From: CAWEHQ01 sp051001995
Lineage (GTDB): Bacteria; Actinomycetota; Thermoleophilia; Solirubrobacterales; Thermoleophilaceae
Assembly (NCBI GenBank): GCA_051001995.1
Contig: JBPCMT010000035.1
Coordinates: 1-17,097, forward strand
DNA: 17,097 bases
Reading direction: 5' to 3'
Every line of letters begins with the position of its first letter. The first letter of the stretch is position 1. This document shows, piece by piece, positions 1-6,704 of this stretch. The position numbers were made by a program, and so were the translations under genes. Below the pieces are notes generated by a model that saw only the letters and a program-made list of their open reading frames with translations, did not search any database and was not told the origin of the DNA.

Positions 1-842
1 AGCCACGGCAGCGGCCGCGTCCCCAGCGACGTGTTCTCCACGCTCTCCGTGCGTCCGCCCGAGGTCGAGAAGAAGTACGTGACCACGGGGCGTCCCTCGA
101 AGGTCACGACCTGCCCCCGCGTCTGGCGGACCGCCTCGTTCGTCGGCGCCTTCTCGACGCCCACGCCACCGTAGACCTGGGAGCGGGTGTCCGCGTACTG
201 CTCGAAGCCCGCTCCGGCCTTGGAGGTCGTCACGGCGTCGGTACGTGCCGCCACCGCCTGCGCCTTGAGGGCTTCGAGCGGCCAGGAGGACGGCGACTCC
301 ACCGGCACGACACCTTGCAGGTAGGAGTCCAGGCCCACGGCGTTGATCACGTTGACGCCGGCACCCGCCGGCCGGAACTCCAGCGCACCGCGGTAGGCGC
401 CCTTGCCTCGGAGGGCGATCGGCGTGCGTGACGTCGCCTGCAGCGGCGCCGGACCGGTGATCAGCCTGCGCCCGGTGGGGGAGAGCAGGTCAACGCTGGA
501 GGCGCCGCGAGCTCGCGCGAAGTAGTTCTTGTCCGCACGCAGGCGCCGACCGCCGGCCCGGGTGGCGCCCGAGAACGCCGCCGCGCCGCGAGTGGACTGC
601 ACCAGCACGCGGACCGTCCTGCCCGTGTCCAGCCCTCCCAGGGAGGTGCCGGAGTAGTAGTGCGCAAGGATCGAGCGGGAGGAGGAGCCCTGCTGCGCGA
701 AGCCGAGCGCCCCGTACTGGCTCATTCCGACGCCATGGCCGAAACCGGCGCCGCGAATGGTCAACTGCGGTTCGGCGGCGCTTGCGGGCGAGGTGGCGAC
801 CAGGAGGGTCACGATCGCGAGGAGAGCGGTTCGCAGAAGCAT
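1..842 (-). CDS. Secreted SpoIID/LytB-domain protein (3' end beyond window)
   Basis: 280 complete codons are visible, and the C-terminus lies beyond the left edge. Residues 1-22 form a short signal peptide (MLLRTALLAIV..., cleavage near ASA-A). Residues 31-45 carry GAGFGHGVGMSQYGA, the glycine/histidine-rich SpoIID signature. The SpoIID core follows at about 165-270, with VPVESPSSWPLEALKAQAVAAR (E182 in the position of the catalytic Glu of SpoIID) and FFSTSGGRTE. The family is known for lytic transglycosylase activity on denuded peptidoglycan glycans or for amidase enhancement, so a cell-wall role outside the membrane is inferred. The signature sits at the N-terminus here, whereas in Bacillus SpoIID it is near the C-terminus. 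The ATG at 842 is chosen because it gives a compact signal peptide; a GTG at 857 is possible. It is divergent from the decarboxylase operon with only 53 bp between starts. Confidence 0.88.
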   Translation of the reverse strand, partial: MLLRTALLAIVTLLVATSPASAAEPQLTIRGAGFGHGVGMSQYGALGFAQQGSSSRSILAHYYSGTSLGGLDTGRTVRVLVQSTRGAAAFSGATRAGGRRLRADKNYFARARGASSVDLLSPTGRRLITGPAPLQATSRTPIALRGKGAYRGALEFRPAGAGVNVINAVGLDSYLQGVVPVESPSSWPLEALKAQAVAARTDAVTTSKAGAGFEQYADTRSQVYGGVGVEKAPTNEAVRQTRGQVVTFEGRPVVTYFFSTSGGRTESVENTSLGTRPLPW

Positions 843-880
843 GCGTTGGGGCACTACGGTAGCCGGGACACGCCGATCGC

Positions 881-898
881 AAAGGAGTTGCGGGGTTG
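881..898 (+). promoter_or_regulatory. Ribosome binding site that fixes a TTG start
   Basis: AAAGGAG at 881-887 lies 8 nt before TTG at 896. There is no closer ATG or GTG in frame, and the TTG places the conserved KASDLFVECL start of the decarboxylase at the expected distance from the N-terminus. This supports TTG as the true start codon. Confidence 0.7.
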
Positions 899-2545
899 AG
901 CGAGCGCAAGGCTTCAGATCTGTTCGTCGAGTGCCTCGAGGCCGAGGGGGTCAAACACGTCTTCGGCATCCCCGGGGAGGAGACCCTCGACCTCAACGAC
1001 TCGCTCGATCGCAGTTCCGTCACGTTCATTCCCGTTCGTCACGAGCAGGGTGCCGCCTACATGGCCGACATGTATGGGCGACTCACCCAGCGCGCCGGTG
1101 TGTGTCTCGGAACGCTCGGTCCGGGCGCCACCAACCTGGTGACCGGCATCGCCGATGCGCTGCTCGATCGCTCGCCGCTCGTCGCGCTCACGGGGCAGGG
1201 CGACCTCGAGCGCATGCACAAGGAGTCACACCAGTACATCGACCTGGTGTCGATCCTGCGCCCGATCACGAAGTGGAACGCACGCGTGACGAACCCGCGC
1301 ATCGTCCCCGAGGTCGTGCGCAAGGCGTTCAAGGTCGCCGAGGCCCAGAAGCCGGGCACGACCCACCTCGAGCTGCCCGAGGACGTCATGGCGGCAGAGG
1401 TGGACGGTCACCCGCTGCCGGTGCCCGACTGGATCCGCCGGCCGCGGCCATCGGACGAGGAGCTCGAGCGCGCGGCGGAGGTGATCTGCGCCGCGGACCG
1501 CCCCGTGGTCCTCGCCGGCAACGGCGTGACGCGGGTCGGGGCCGCGGAGGCCCTGCGCGCGTTCAGTCACCGGACCGGCATCCCGGTGGCCGAGACGTTC
1601 ATGGGCAAGGGCGCGATCGACGCCCAGGACGAGAACGCCCTCGGGACGGTGGGACTCCAGTCGCGCGACTACGCGCTCGCCGGCTTCGAGGACGCCGACG
1701 TGGTCATCACCGTCGGCTACGACCTCGTCGAGCACTCGCCCGAGCACTGGAACGCTAAGGACGACAAGCGCATCGTCGCGATCGACACGACATCGGTCGA
1801 GGTGGACGCGCACTTCCGGATCGAGGCCGATCTCGTCGGCGACATCGAGTTCGTGCTGGGCGTTCTCACCGAACGCTGCGGCGGCGACGCGTCGAGCGCC
1901 GGCGGCTCACAGCGCCTCAACGAGATCGTGCTCGGGCGGCTCGAGGCGGCGCGTGACGACGACCACTTTCCGATGCAGCCACCGCGCGCCCTGTGGGAGA
2001 TCCGCAGGGCGCTCGGGCGCGACGACATACTCGTCTCGGACGTCGGCCTGCACAAGCTCTGGATCGGCCGGATGTTCCCGGCGCACGAGCCGGGGACCGT
2101 GCTGATCGCGAACGGGCTCGCCGGCATGGGCTTCGCCGTGCCCGCGGCGATCGCCGCCAAGATCGTCCACCCCGACCGCAAGGTGGTCGCCGTGAACGGC
2201 GATGGGGGCTTCCTGATGAACTGCCAGGAGCTCGAGACGGCGGTCAGGCTGCGGACCCCCTTCGTGTCGGTGATCTGGGAGAACCACGCGTACGGCTCGA
2301 TCGTCTGGAAGCAGGACAAGAAGTTCGGCGCGCACTTCGGCACCGACTTCGGAAACCCCGACTTCGTCAAGCTCGCCGAGGCGTTCGGCATGCCGGCGTG
2401 GCGCTGCGAGTCCCCCGACGACTTCTCGGCGCGGCTCGAGCAGGCGCTGGCCGCCGATCTGCCGTCGCTGATCGTGCTTCCGATCGACTACTCGATCGAT
2501 GTTGCGATCTCACAGGAGCTGGGTACGGAGACCGTAGCCGCGTAA
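896..2545 (+). CDS. ThDP-dependent acetolactate-synthase-like decarboxylase, probable 2-oxoglutarate decarboxylase
   Basis: 549 aa, full length for the POX/AHAS family. The three-domain layout is visible: an N-terminal PYR domain with the activating Glu (RHEQGAAYMAD, E50) and LGPGATNL at 74-81; a central domain at about 185-350; and a C-terminal PP domain with the ThDP/Mg motif GDG at 435-437 and N463 in WENHAYG. Automatic annotation would say acetolactate synthase. However, HKESHQYIDLV followed by RPITKWN at 108-128, the absence of an ilvN or ilvC neighbour, and tight linkage to a succinate-semialdehyde-type dehydrogenase match what I recall of the cyanobacterial 2-oxoglutarate decarboxylase group. 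That enzyme converts 2-oxoglutarate to succinic semialdehyde and CO2. Family assignment is firm. The substrate is inferred; catabolic acetolactate synthase or another 2-oxoacid decarboxylase remains possible. It is first in a two-gene operon, with 20 nt to the next start. Confidence 0.85.
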   Translation: MSERKASDLFVECLEAEGVKHVFGIPGEETLDLNDSLDRSSVTFIPVRHEQGAAYMADMYGRLTQRAGVCLGTLGPGATNLVTGIADALLDRSPLVALTGQGDLERMHKESHQYIDLVSILRPITKWNARVTNPRIVPEVVRKAFKVAEAQKPGTTHLELPEDVMAAEVDGHPLPVPDWIRRPRPSDEELERAAEVICAADRPVVLAGNGVTRVGAAEALRAFSHRTGIPVAETFMGKGAIDAQDENALGTVGLQSRDYALAGFEDADVVITVGYDLVEHSPEHWNAKDDKRIVAIDTTSVEVDAHFRIEADLVGDIEFVLGVLTERCGGDASSAGGSQRLNEIVLGRLEAARDDDHFPMQPPRALWEIRRALGRDDILVSDVGLHKLWIGRMFPAHEPGTVLIANGLAGMGFAVPAAIAAKIVHPDRKVVAVNGDGGFLMNCQELETAVRLRTPFVSVIWENHAYGSIVWKQDKKFGAHFGTDFGNPDFVKLAEAFGMPAWRCESPDDFSARLEQALAADLPSLIVLPIDYSIDVAISQELGTETVAA

Positions 2546-2565
2546 CTCGTCTCGGAAGGATCGTC

Positions 2566-4035
2566 ATGGGCATCGCCACGTCGGAGGAACAGCAGGTCGT
2601 CGACGGTGTCAGAAAGCAACTCCTGATCGGCGGCGAGTGGCGGGACGCGACCGGCGCGGAGACGCTCTCGGTCGAGGATCCGGCCACCGGCGAGTCGCTA
2701 TGCGAGGTCGCCGACGCCACGCCCGACGACGCCGTCGCGGCGCTCGCCGCCGCGGCCGACGCGCAGGACGAGTGGGCGGCGCACCCGCCGCGCGAGCGCG
2801 GCGAGATCCTCCGGCGTGCGTTCGAGGCGATCACCGAGCGCGCCGACGAGCTGGCGCTGCTGATGACGCTCGAGATGGGCAAGACGATCAACGAGTCGAA
2901 GGCCGAGATCGCCTACGCCTCCGAGTTCTTCCGCTGGTTCGCCGAGGAGGCGGTGCGGATCACCGGCCGCTACGGCGTGGCGCCGAACGGCGCCGGGCGG
3001 TTGCTGACGATGAAGCAGCCGGTCGGCCCCTGCGTGCTGATCACCCCCTGGAACTTTCCGATGGCGATGGGCACGCGCAAGATCGGCCCGGCGGTCGCCG
3101 CCGGGTGCACGATGGTCATGAAGCCGGCGCAGCAGACGCCGCTGTCGATGCTCGCGCTGGCCGAGATCCTGGAAGACGCGGGGCTCCCGGGCGGCGTGCT
3201 GAACATCGTGACGAGCTCCTCGTCGGGTTCGGTCATGGGACCGCTCATCGAGGATCCGCGCGCGCGCAAGCTGTCGTTCACCGGCTCGACCGAGGTCGGC
3301 CGCAAGCTGATGGAGCAGGCGTCGAGCCAGCTGCTCAAGGTTTCGATGGAGCTCGGCGGCAACGCGCCTTTCATCGTGTTCGACGACGCCGACGTGGACG
3401 ACGCCGTCGAGGGGGCGCTGATCGCGAAGATGCGCAACATCGGCGAGGCCTGCACCGCCGCGAACCGCTTCCACGTGGCCGGCGGAGTCGCGGACGAGTT
3501 CGCGAGCAAGATGGCCGAGCGGCTCGGGGCGATGAAGGTCGGCCGCGGCACCGAGGACGGCGTCGACGTCGGGCCGCTGATCGACGACGACCAGCGCGGC
3601 AAGGTCGCCAACCTGGTGGACGACGCGGTGGGCAAGGGGGCGAAGGCGCTCGTCGGCGGGAGCGCGGTCGAGGGCGCCGGCTACTTCTACGAGCCCACGG
3701 TCCTCGGCGACGTCCCCGACGACGCGAATCTGCTCAGGGAGGAGATCTTCGGGCCGGTCGCGCCGGTGGCGACGTTCGGCTCCGAGGACGCGGCGGTCGC
3801 CGCCGCCAACGACACCGAGTACGGCCTCGTGGCCTACCTCTACACGAGCGACCTCAAGCGCGCGCTGCGCGTCTGCGAGCGGCTCGAGACCGGCATGGTC
3901 GGCCTCAACCAGGGGATGGTGTCGAACCCGGCGGCGCCCTTCGGCGGCGTCAAGCAGTCCGGCTTCGGCCGCGAGGGCGGCTCGGAGGGAATCGAGGAGT
4001 ACCTCGAGACGAAGTACGTGGCGGTCAACCTGTAG
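2566..4035 (+). CDS. gabD: NAD(P)-dependent aldehyde dehydrogenase, probable succinate-semialdehyde dehydrogenase
   Basis: 489 aa, the usual length for the ALDH superfamily. Visible landmarks are PWNFP at 161-165 (N163 stabilises the oxyanion), FTGSTEVG at 238-245 in the Rossmann fold, the general base Glu in MELGGN (E262), and the catalytic Cys in NIGEACTAANR (C296). EEIFGPV and PFGGVKQSGFGREGG lie near the C-terminus. The ELGGNAPFIVFDDAD and KQSGFGREGG context is typical of the GabD/SSADH branch, which oxidises succinic semialdehyde to succinate. The start ATG has GGAAGGA at 2554-2560, 5 nt upstream. The gene lies 20 nt behind the decarboxylase stop, so co-transcription is very likely and the upstream enzyme probably supplies the aldehyde. 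The exact aldehyde and the cofactor preference cannot be read from sequence alone. Confidence 0.88.
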   Translation: MGIATSEEQQVVDGVRKQLLIGGEWRDATGAETLSVEDPATGESLCEVADATPDDAVAALAAAADAQDEWAAHPPRERGEILRRAFEAITERADELALLMTLEMGKTINESKAEIAYASEFFRWFAEEAVRITGRYGVAPNGAGRLLTMKQPVGPCVLITPWNFPMAMGTRKIGPAVAAGCTMVMKPAQQTPLSMLALAEILEDAGLPGGVLNIVTSSSSGSVMGPLIEDPRARKLSFTGSTEVGRKLMEQASSQLLKVSMELGGNAPFIVFDDADVDDAVEGALIAKMRNIGEACTAANRFHVAGGVADEFASKMAERLGAMKVGRGTEDGVDVGPLIDDDQRGKVANLVDDAVGKGAKALVGGSAVEGAGYFYEPTVLGDVPDDANLLREEIFGPVAPVATFGSEDAAVAAANDTEYGLVAYLYTSDLKRALRVCERLETGMVGLNQGMVSNPAAPFGGVKQSGFGREGGSEGIEEYLETKYVAVNL

Positions 4036-4042
4036 CCGGAGA

Positions 4043-4060
4043 CGCCGCTTCCGGTCGGCG
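4043..4060. terminator. Weak hairpin in convergent gap
   Basis: The 42-bp gap between the convergent aldehyde dehydrogenase and SnoaL-like genes holds a CGCCG / CGGCG stem with an 8-nt loop, overlapping an alternative CCGGA / TCCGG pairing at 4036-4054. There is no T-tract. It is weak evidence for a terminator. Confidence 0.2.
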
Positions 4061-4077
4061 GACGGGCGGGGGACGAC

Positions 4078-4758
4078 CTACGGTCCTGGCGCGGTGACCA
4101 GGAGACCTTCGTCGAAGGTCGGAAGCGGCTTGATCAGGGGCTCGAGCAGCTCGCCGGCTCGCTCCGCCGTGAGCACGTCGGCCGGGTCGAGCTCGATGAG
4201 CTCGCGGTGGACGTCGTCGTACTCCCAGACGTCCTCGCCGATCAGGCGACCTCGCTCGTCGTAAGGCCAGACCATGGCGATCTCCGACTTGTTGAGGTAC
4301 ATCGCGTGCTCGTCGGCCGCGACCCCCGCATCGACGAGCGCGGAGCCGAGCGTCTGCTGGTAGACGATCCCCCTGCTGACGACCATGTGGTCGCCGACCG
4401 CCACGGTCTCGTCGTCGGTGTAGAAGACGCACTGGTCGGTCTCGGTCCAGCGGCGGTAGAGCGCCTCCACCTGCTCGCGGCCCTCGAGCTTTAGCTTCGG
4501 CTGGCCGATCAAGCTGAAGCGGTAGACGGGATGCTCGACGGTCATCTCCGGAGCGAAGATCTCCTCGTAGCGCCCTGCTACCTCCAGGTAGCGGTGACGG
4601 TTGTAGGCCTCGAGGAGGTACCGGTGGCGAGGGTCCTCGGTGACGCCGAGCAGTCGCTCCACCGCGCGGTTGATCGCCGTGAGGTCGAGCTTCGCCGTGG
4701 CGGCGCCTGCTCCGCGGTCACGCGTCGCTCCGCGCCGTTTCTTGAGCTTTGGAAACAT
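4078..4758 (-). CDS. SnoaL/NTF2-like protein, function unknown
   Basis: 226 aa, no signal peptide. After a basic, low-complexity N-terminus (MFPKLKKRRGATRDRG) the chain reads as one alpha+beta cone-fold domain. A helical stretch at about 38-70 (LLEAYNRHRYLEVAGRYEEIF) is followed by strands with EHPVYRFSLIGQPK, EGREQVEALYRRW, DDETVAVGDHMVVSRGIVYQQ and EIAMVWPYDERGRLIGEDVWEYDD. This pattern (helices, then "loading" strands ending in a W-x-Y-D-D-type edge) is characteristic of SnoaL-like polyketide cyclases and small dehydratases or isomerases. Many members have no known substrate. It is convergent with the aldehyde dehydrogenase and divergent from the secreted metallopeptidase-like gene. No strong ribosome binding site is seen before ATG 4758. 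The specific activity is unknown. Confidence 0.7.
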   Translation of the reverse strand: MFPKLKKRRGATRDRGAGAATAKLDLTAINRAVERLLGVTEDPRHRYLLEAYNRHRYLEVAGRYEEIFAPEMTVEHPVYRFSLIGQPKLKLEGREQVEALYRRWTETDQCVFYTDDETVAVGDHMVVSRGIVYQQTLGSALVDAGVAADEHAMYLNKSEIAMVWPYDERGRLIGEDVWEYDDVHRELIELDPADVLTAERAGELLEPLIKPLPTFDEGLLVTAPGP

Positions 4759-4782
4759 GTAGAGCCTGCGAGAGCTTACGGC

Positions 4783-4788
4783 TAGTAT
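4783..4788 (+). promoter_or_regulatory. Possible -10 element
   Basis: TAGTAT at 4783-4788 in the divergent gap is a fair -10 hexamer for the transcript carrying the upstream ORF and metallopeptidase-like gene, leaving a leader of about 35 nt. No convincing -35 is present, so this is tentative. Confidence 0.25.
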
Positions 4789-4829
4789 TCGCGTCCGCTC
4801 CGGCTGCGGGGAGGACCGGGAGGGAAGTC

Positions 4830-4862
4830 ATGCCGTCGAGGTCGGAATGCAGGGCGAGATGA
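4830..4862 (+). CDS. Upstream ORF / leader peptide, coupled to the metallopeptidase start
   Basis: ATG at 4830 is preceded by a strong Shine-Dalgarno (GGGAGG, 4818-4823, 6-nt spacing) and encodes MPSRSECRAR before TGA at 4860-4862. The stop overlaps an in-frame ATG of the downstream gene as ATGA (4859-4862). The best ribosome binding site in this leader therefore belongs to the short ORF and not to the long gene. That arrangement typically gives translational coupling. Whether the peptide itself matters is unknown; it could simply act as a landing pad for ribosomes. Confidence 0.4.
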   Translation: MPSRSECRAR

Positions 4863-6685
4863 CCGCTCGTGGTGTTGCCGCGCTGCTCGCCTTGCTCGCG
4901 ATCCTGCTGGCGGCGCCCGGCTCCGCCGCCGCGGCCACGACGCCCGGATGCGTGACGAGCGCGAGCGCTCAGGACGCCGTCGAGCAGCTCTACGGGTCCG
5001 GCACCGAGGTCGTGCGCGAGGAGCGCGTCGCGGGCCTCGACACCGTCTTGGCGCTCGAGCCGCGCATCTCTCCCGGCACGCGTCACCGCGCGATCCGGTC
5101 GGGCGACGATCGCTTCTGCGACGCGACGACCGGCTTCAACGCCGCCTTCGCGGGCGGCGGGGCGGCGGCGGCGCGCGCGTACGCGCAACTCGCGGCGGCT
5201 CCCTACTTCGACGACGTCACGATCCGCTCCTTCGCCCGGACCGCGCCGGGGGTCTATACGGTCGACACCCACGCGCTCACGAACGGAGTGGACGCGACCT
5301 GGAAGATCGTCGCCGGCGCAGGAGGCGTCCGCCTCGCCAAGTGGACCGCCACGGCGTTCGCGCAGGAACCGTTCACCGCCGAGGTCGAGGGCCTCACCGC
5401 CCTGCCCGGCGCCAGCGAGCGCTACCGGCAGGTCGCCGCCGGGTTGCTGCGGGCGGTGGGCGGGCTGCCCGGCGCCCGCGCCGGGCTCGAGGCGGCGCGT
5501 CCGAGGGTCCGCAGGACCTACAGGGCGTCCGACGGCTTCCGGATCAACATCTCCTATGGCGGCAGCCCGCTCGCCCCCGACCCCGGCCAGGGCACCCCCG
5601 GCTTTCAGGCCGACATCGTGCGGACGACGTTCGACGCCACGAAGGTCAACTACGAGGAGTTCCTCGACTGGGGCTTCACGAAGGGCTGGATCCCCGGCGA
5701 CCGCGGCTTCGTCTACGTCAACGACGCGCTGTCGGCGGTCTGCCTCGCGTGCGTCGTGATCGCGGACAACTTCCAGATCCACATCAGCTCGTTCGTCCTC
5801 GAGGCCCTCGACGCGCTCGGCTATGAGTACCCCAACCGCAGGAAGGCGTACTTCAACGTCATCGGGCACGAGATGTTCCACAACTTCCAGAACCGCTACA
5901 CCAAGCCGGGCTCGGTGGCCAACAGGAGCGGTAGGGACTCGAGCTCCGCCTACAGCGAGGGGACGGCGCGCTTTCAGGAGACCCTCCATCGCTACTCCGA
6001 CGTCAGCAGGCAGCCGAAGTCACTCCTGTACGCACAGGACCTCAACGGGTGCAACGGCTTCGACAGCCAGGCGTCGCCGGAGGACATGGACGAGGCGATG
6101 GCCGAGGGCCCGTTCGAAGAGACGATCTACAACTCGTGCTGGTTCTGGATGCCCTGGTACGCGCGCTACGGCTTCGACGCGTTCGAGGCGCTGGTCGAGC
6201 GCTGGATACCGGCGGCGTCGGAGCGGGAGAGCGACCACAAGGAAGCCGTCGTCGCCACGAAGGCGGCGACCGGCAAGCCATTCGTGCGCCAGCTCGGCCG
6301 CTTCGCGGCCGGGGCCCTCACGCGCCACGGCTACCGCTGGCGGGAGCGCGTGAACCGCGACAGTTTCGACTGGGCGACCTACCTGGAGCGCTGGAAGCCG
6401 GAGCCGCTGTCCCGCGGGGAGTCGTCGACGCGGACGCTGTCCGACGGCGGCCTGATGGCGCACCAGCTGCGGCGCAGGGCCCGCGTCCGCCTCACCGGCC
6501 CCGAGCGCACGCGGCTGATCGTGATCCGAGCCGAGGGCGGCAAGCCGCGGATCGGCTACCACGAGTCCGGCCGAGTGGTGAGGGGCCCGCGTCGCAACCA
6601 GCGCGTATGGGTCCTCGCGGCCTACCCGCCGGCCGGGGAGGCGGAGGTCACGATGAGCCTCGAGCGGCCGCGCAAGCGGCGCTAG
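4847..6685 (+). CDS. Secreted HExxH zinc-metallopeptidase-like protein
   Basis: 612 aa from ATG 4847 (608 aa from ATG 4859, the alternative start coupled to the short upstream ORF). Residues 1-30 are a Sec signal peptide (GVAALLALLAILLAAPGSAAAA). The N-terminal region at 35-225 has no recognised domain. At 335-375 the sequence shows FNVIGHEMFHNFQ, with the zinc motif H341-E-x-x-H345, and SEGTARFQE 26 residues later (E371), a plausible third ligand. This is the gluzincin layout of HExxH followed by ExxxxF/E. The C-terminal ~90 residues look like a beta-rich domain ending in a basic tail (RPRKRR). Several cysteines (35, 91, 299, 302) could form disulfides outside the cell. No named family is recognised; substrate and activity are inferred from the motif only. 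It is convergent with fumC, and the two share a hairpin over their stop codons. Confidence 0.75.
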   Translation: MQGEMTARGVAALLALLAILLAAPGSAAAATTPGCVTSASAQDAVEQLYGSGTEVVREERVAGLDTVLALEPRISPGTRHRAIRSGDDRFCDATTGFNAAFAGGGAAAARAYAQLAAAPYFDDVTIRSFARTAPGVYTVDTHALTNGVDATWKIVAGAGGVRLAKWTATAFAQEPFTAEVEGLTALPGASERYRQVAAGLLRAVGGLPGARAGLEAARPRVRRTYRASDGFRINISYGGSPLAPDPGQGTPGFQADIVRTTFDATKVNYEEFLDWGFTKGWIPGDRGFVYVNDALSAVCLACVVIADNFQIHISSFVLEALDALGYEYPNRRKAYFNVIGHEMFHNFQNRYTKPGSVANRSGRDSSSAYSEGTARFQETLHRYSDVSRQPKSLLYAQDLNGCNGFDSQASPEDMDEAMAEGPFEETIYNSCWFWMPWYARYGFDAFEALVERWIPAASERESDHKEAVVATKAATGKPFVRQLGRFAAGALTRHGYRWRERVNRDSFDWATYLERWKPEPLSRGESSTRTLSDGGLMAHQLRRRARVRLTGPERTRLIVIRAEGGKPRIGYHESGRVVRGPRRNQRVWVLAAYPPAGEAEVTMSLERPRKRR

Positions 6686-6704
6686 CCGCAGCGCGGCTAG
6701 CGCC
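6678..6704. terminator. Bidirectional hairpin spanning both stop codons
   Basis: There is a perfect 12-bp inverted repeat, GGCGCTAGCCGC (6678-6689) and GCGGCTAGCGCC (6693-6704), with a 3-nt loop. The TAG of the metallopeptidase-like gene lies in the left arm and the TAG of fumC in the right arm. It has no T-tract, but the strength and position between convergent genes suggest a shared transcription end. Confidence 0.6.

Noticed and set aside
896..2545. Biosynthetic acetohydroxyacid synthase (ilvB)
   Set aside because: No ilvN or ilvC nearby, tight pairing with an aldehyde dehydrogenase, and the HQYIDLV/ITKWN block differ from the biosynthetic enzyme; kept only as an alternative name.
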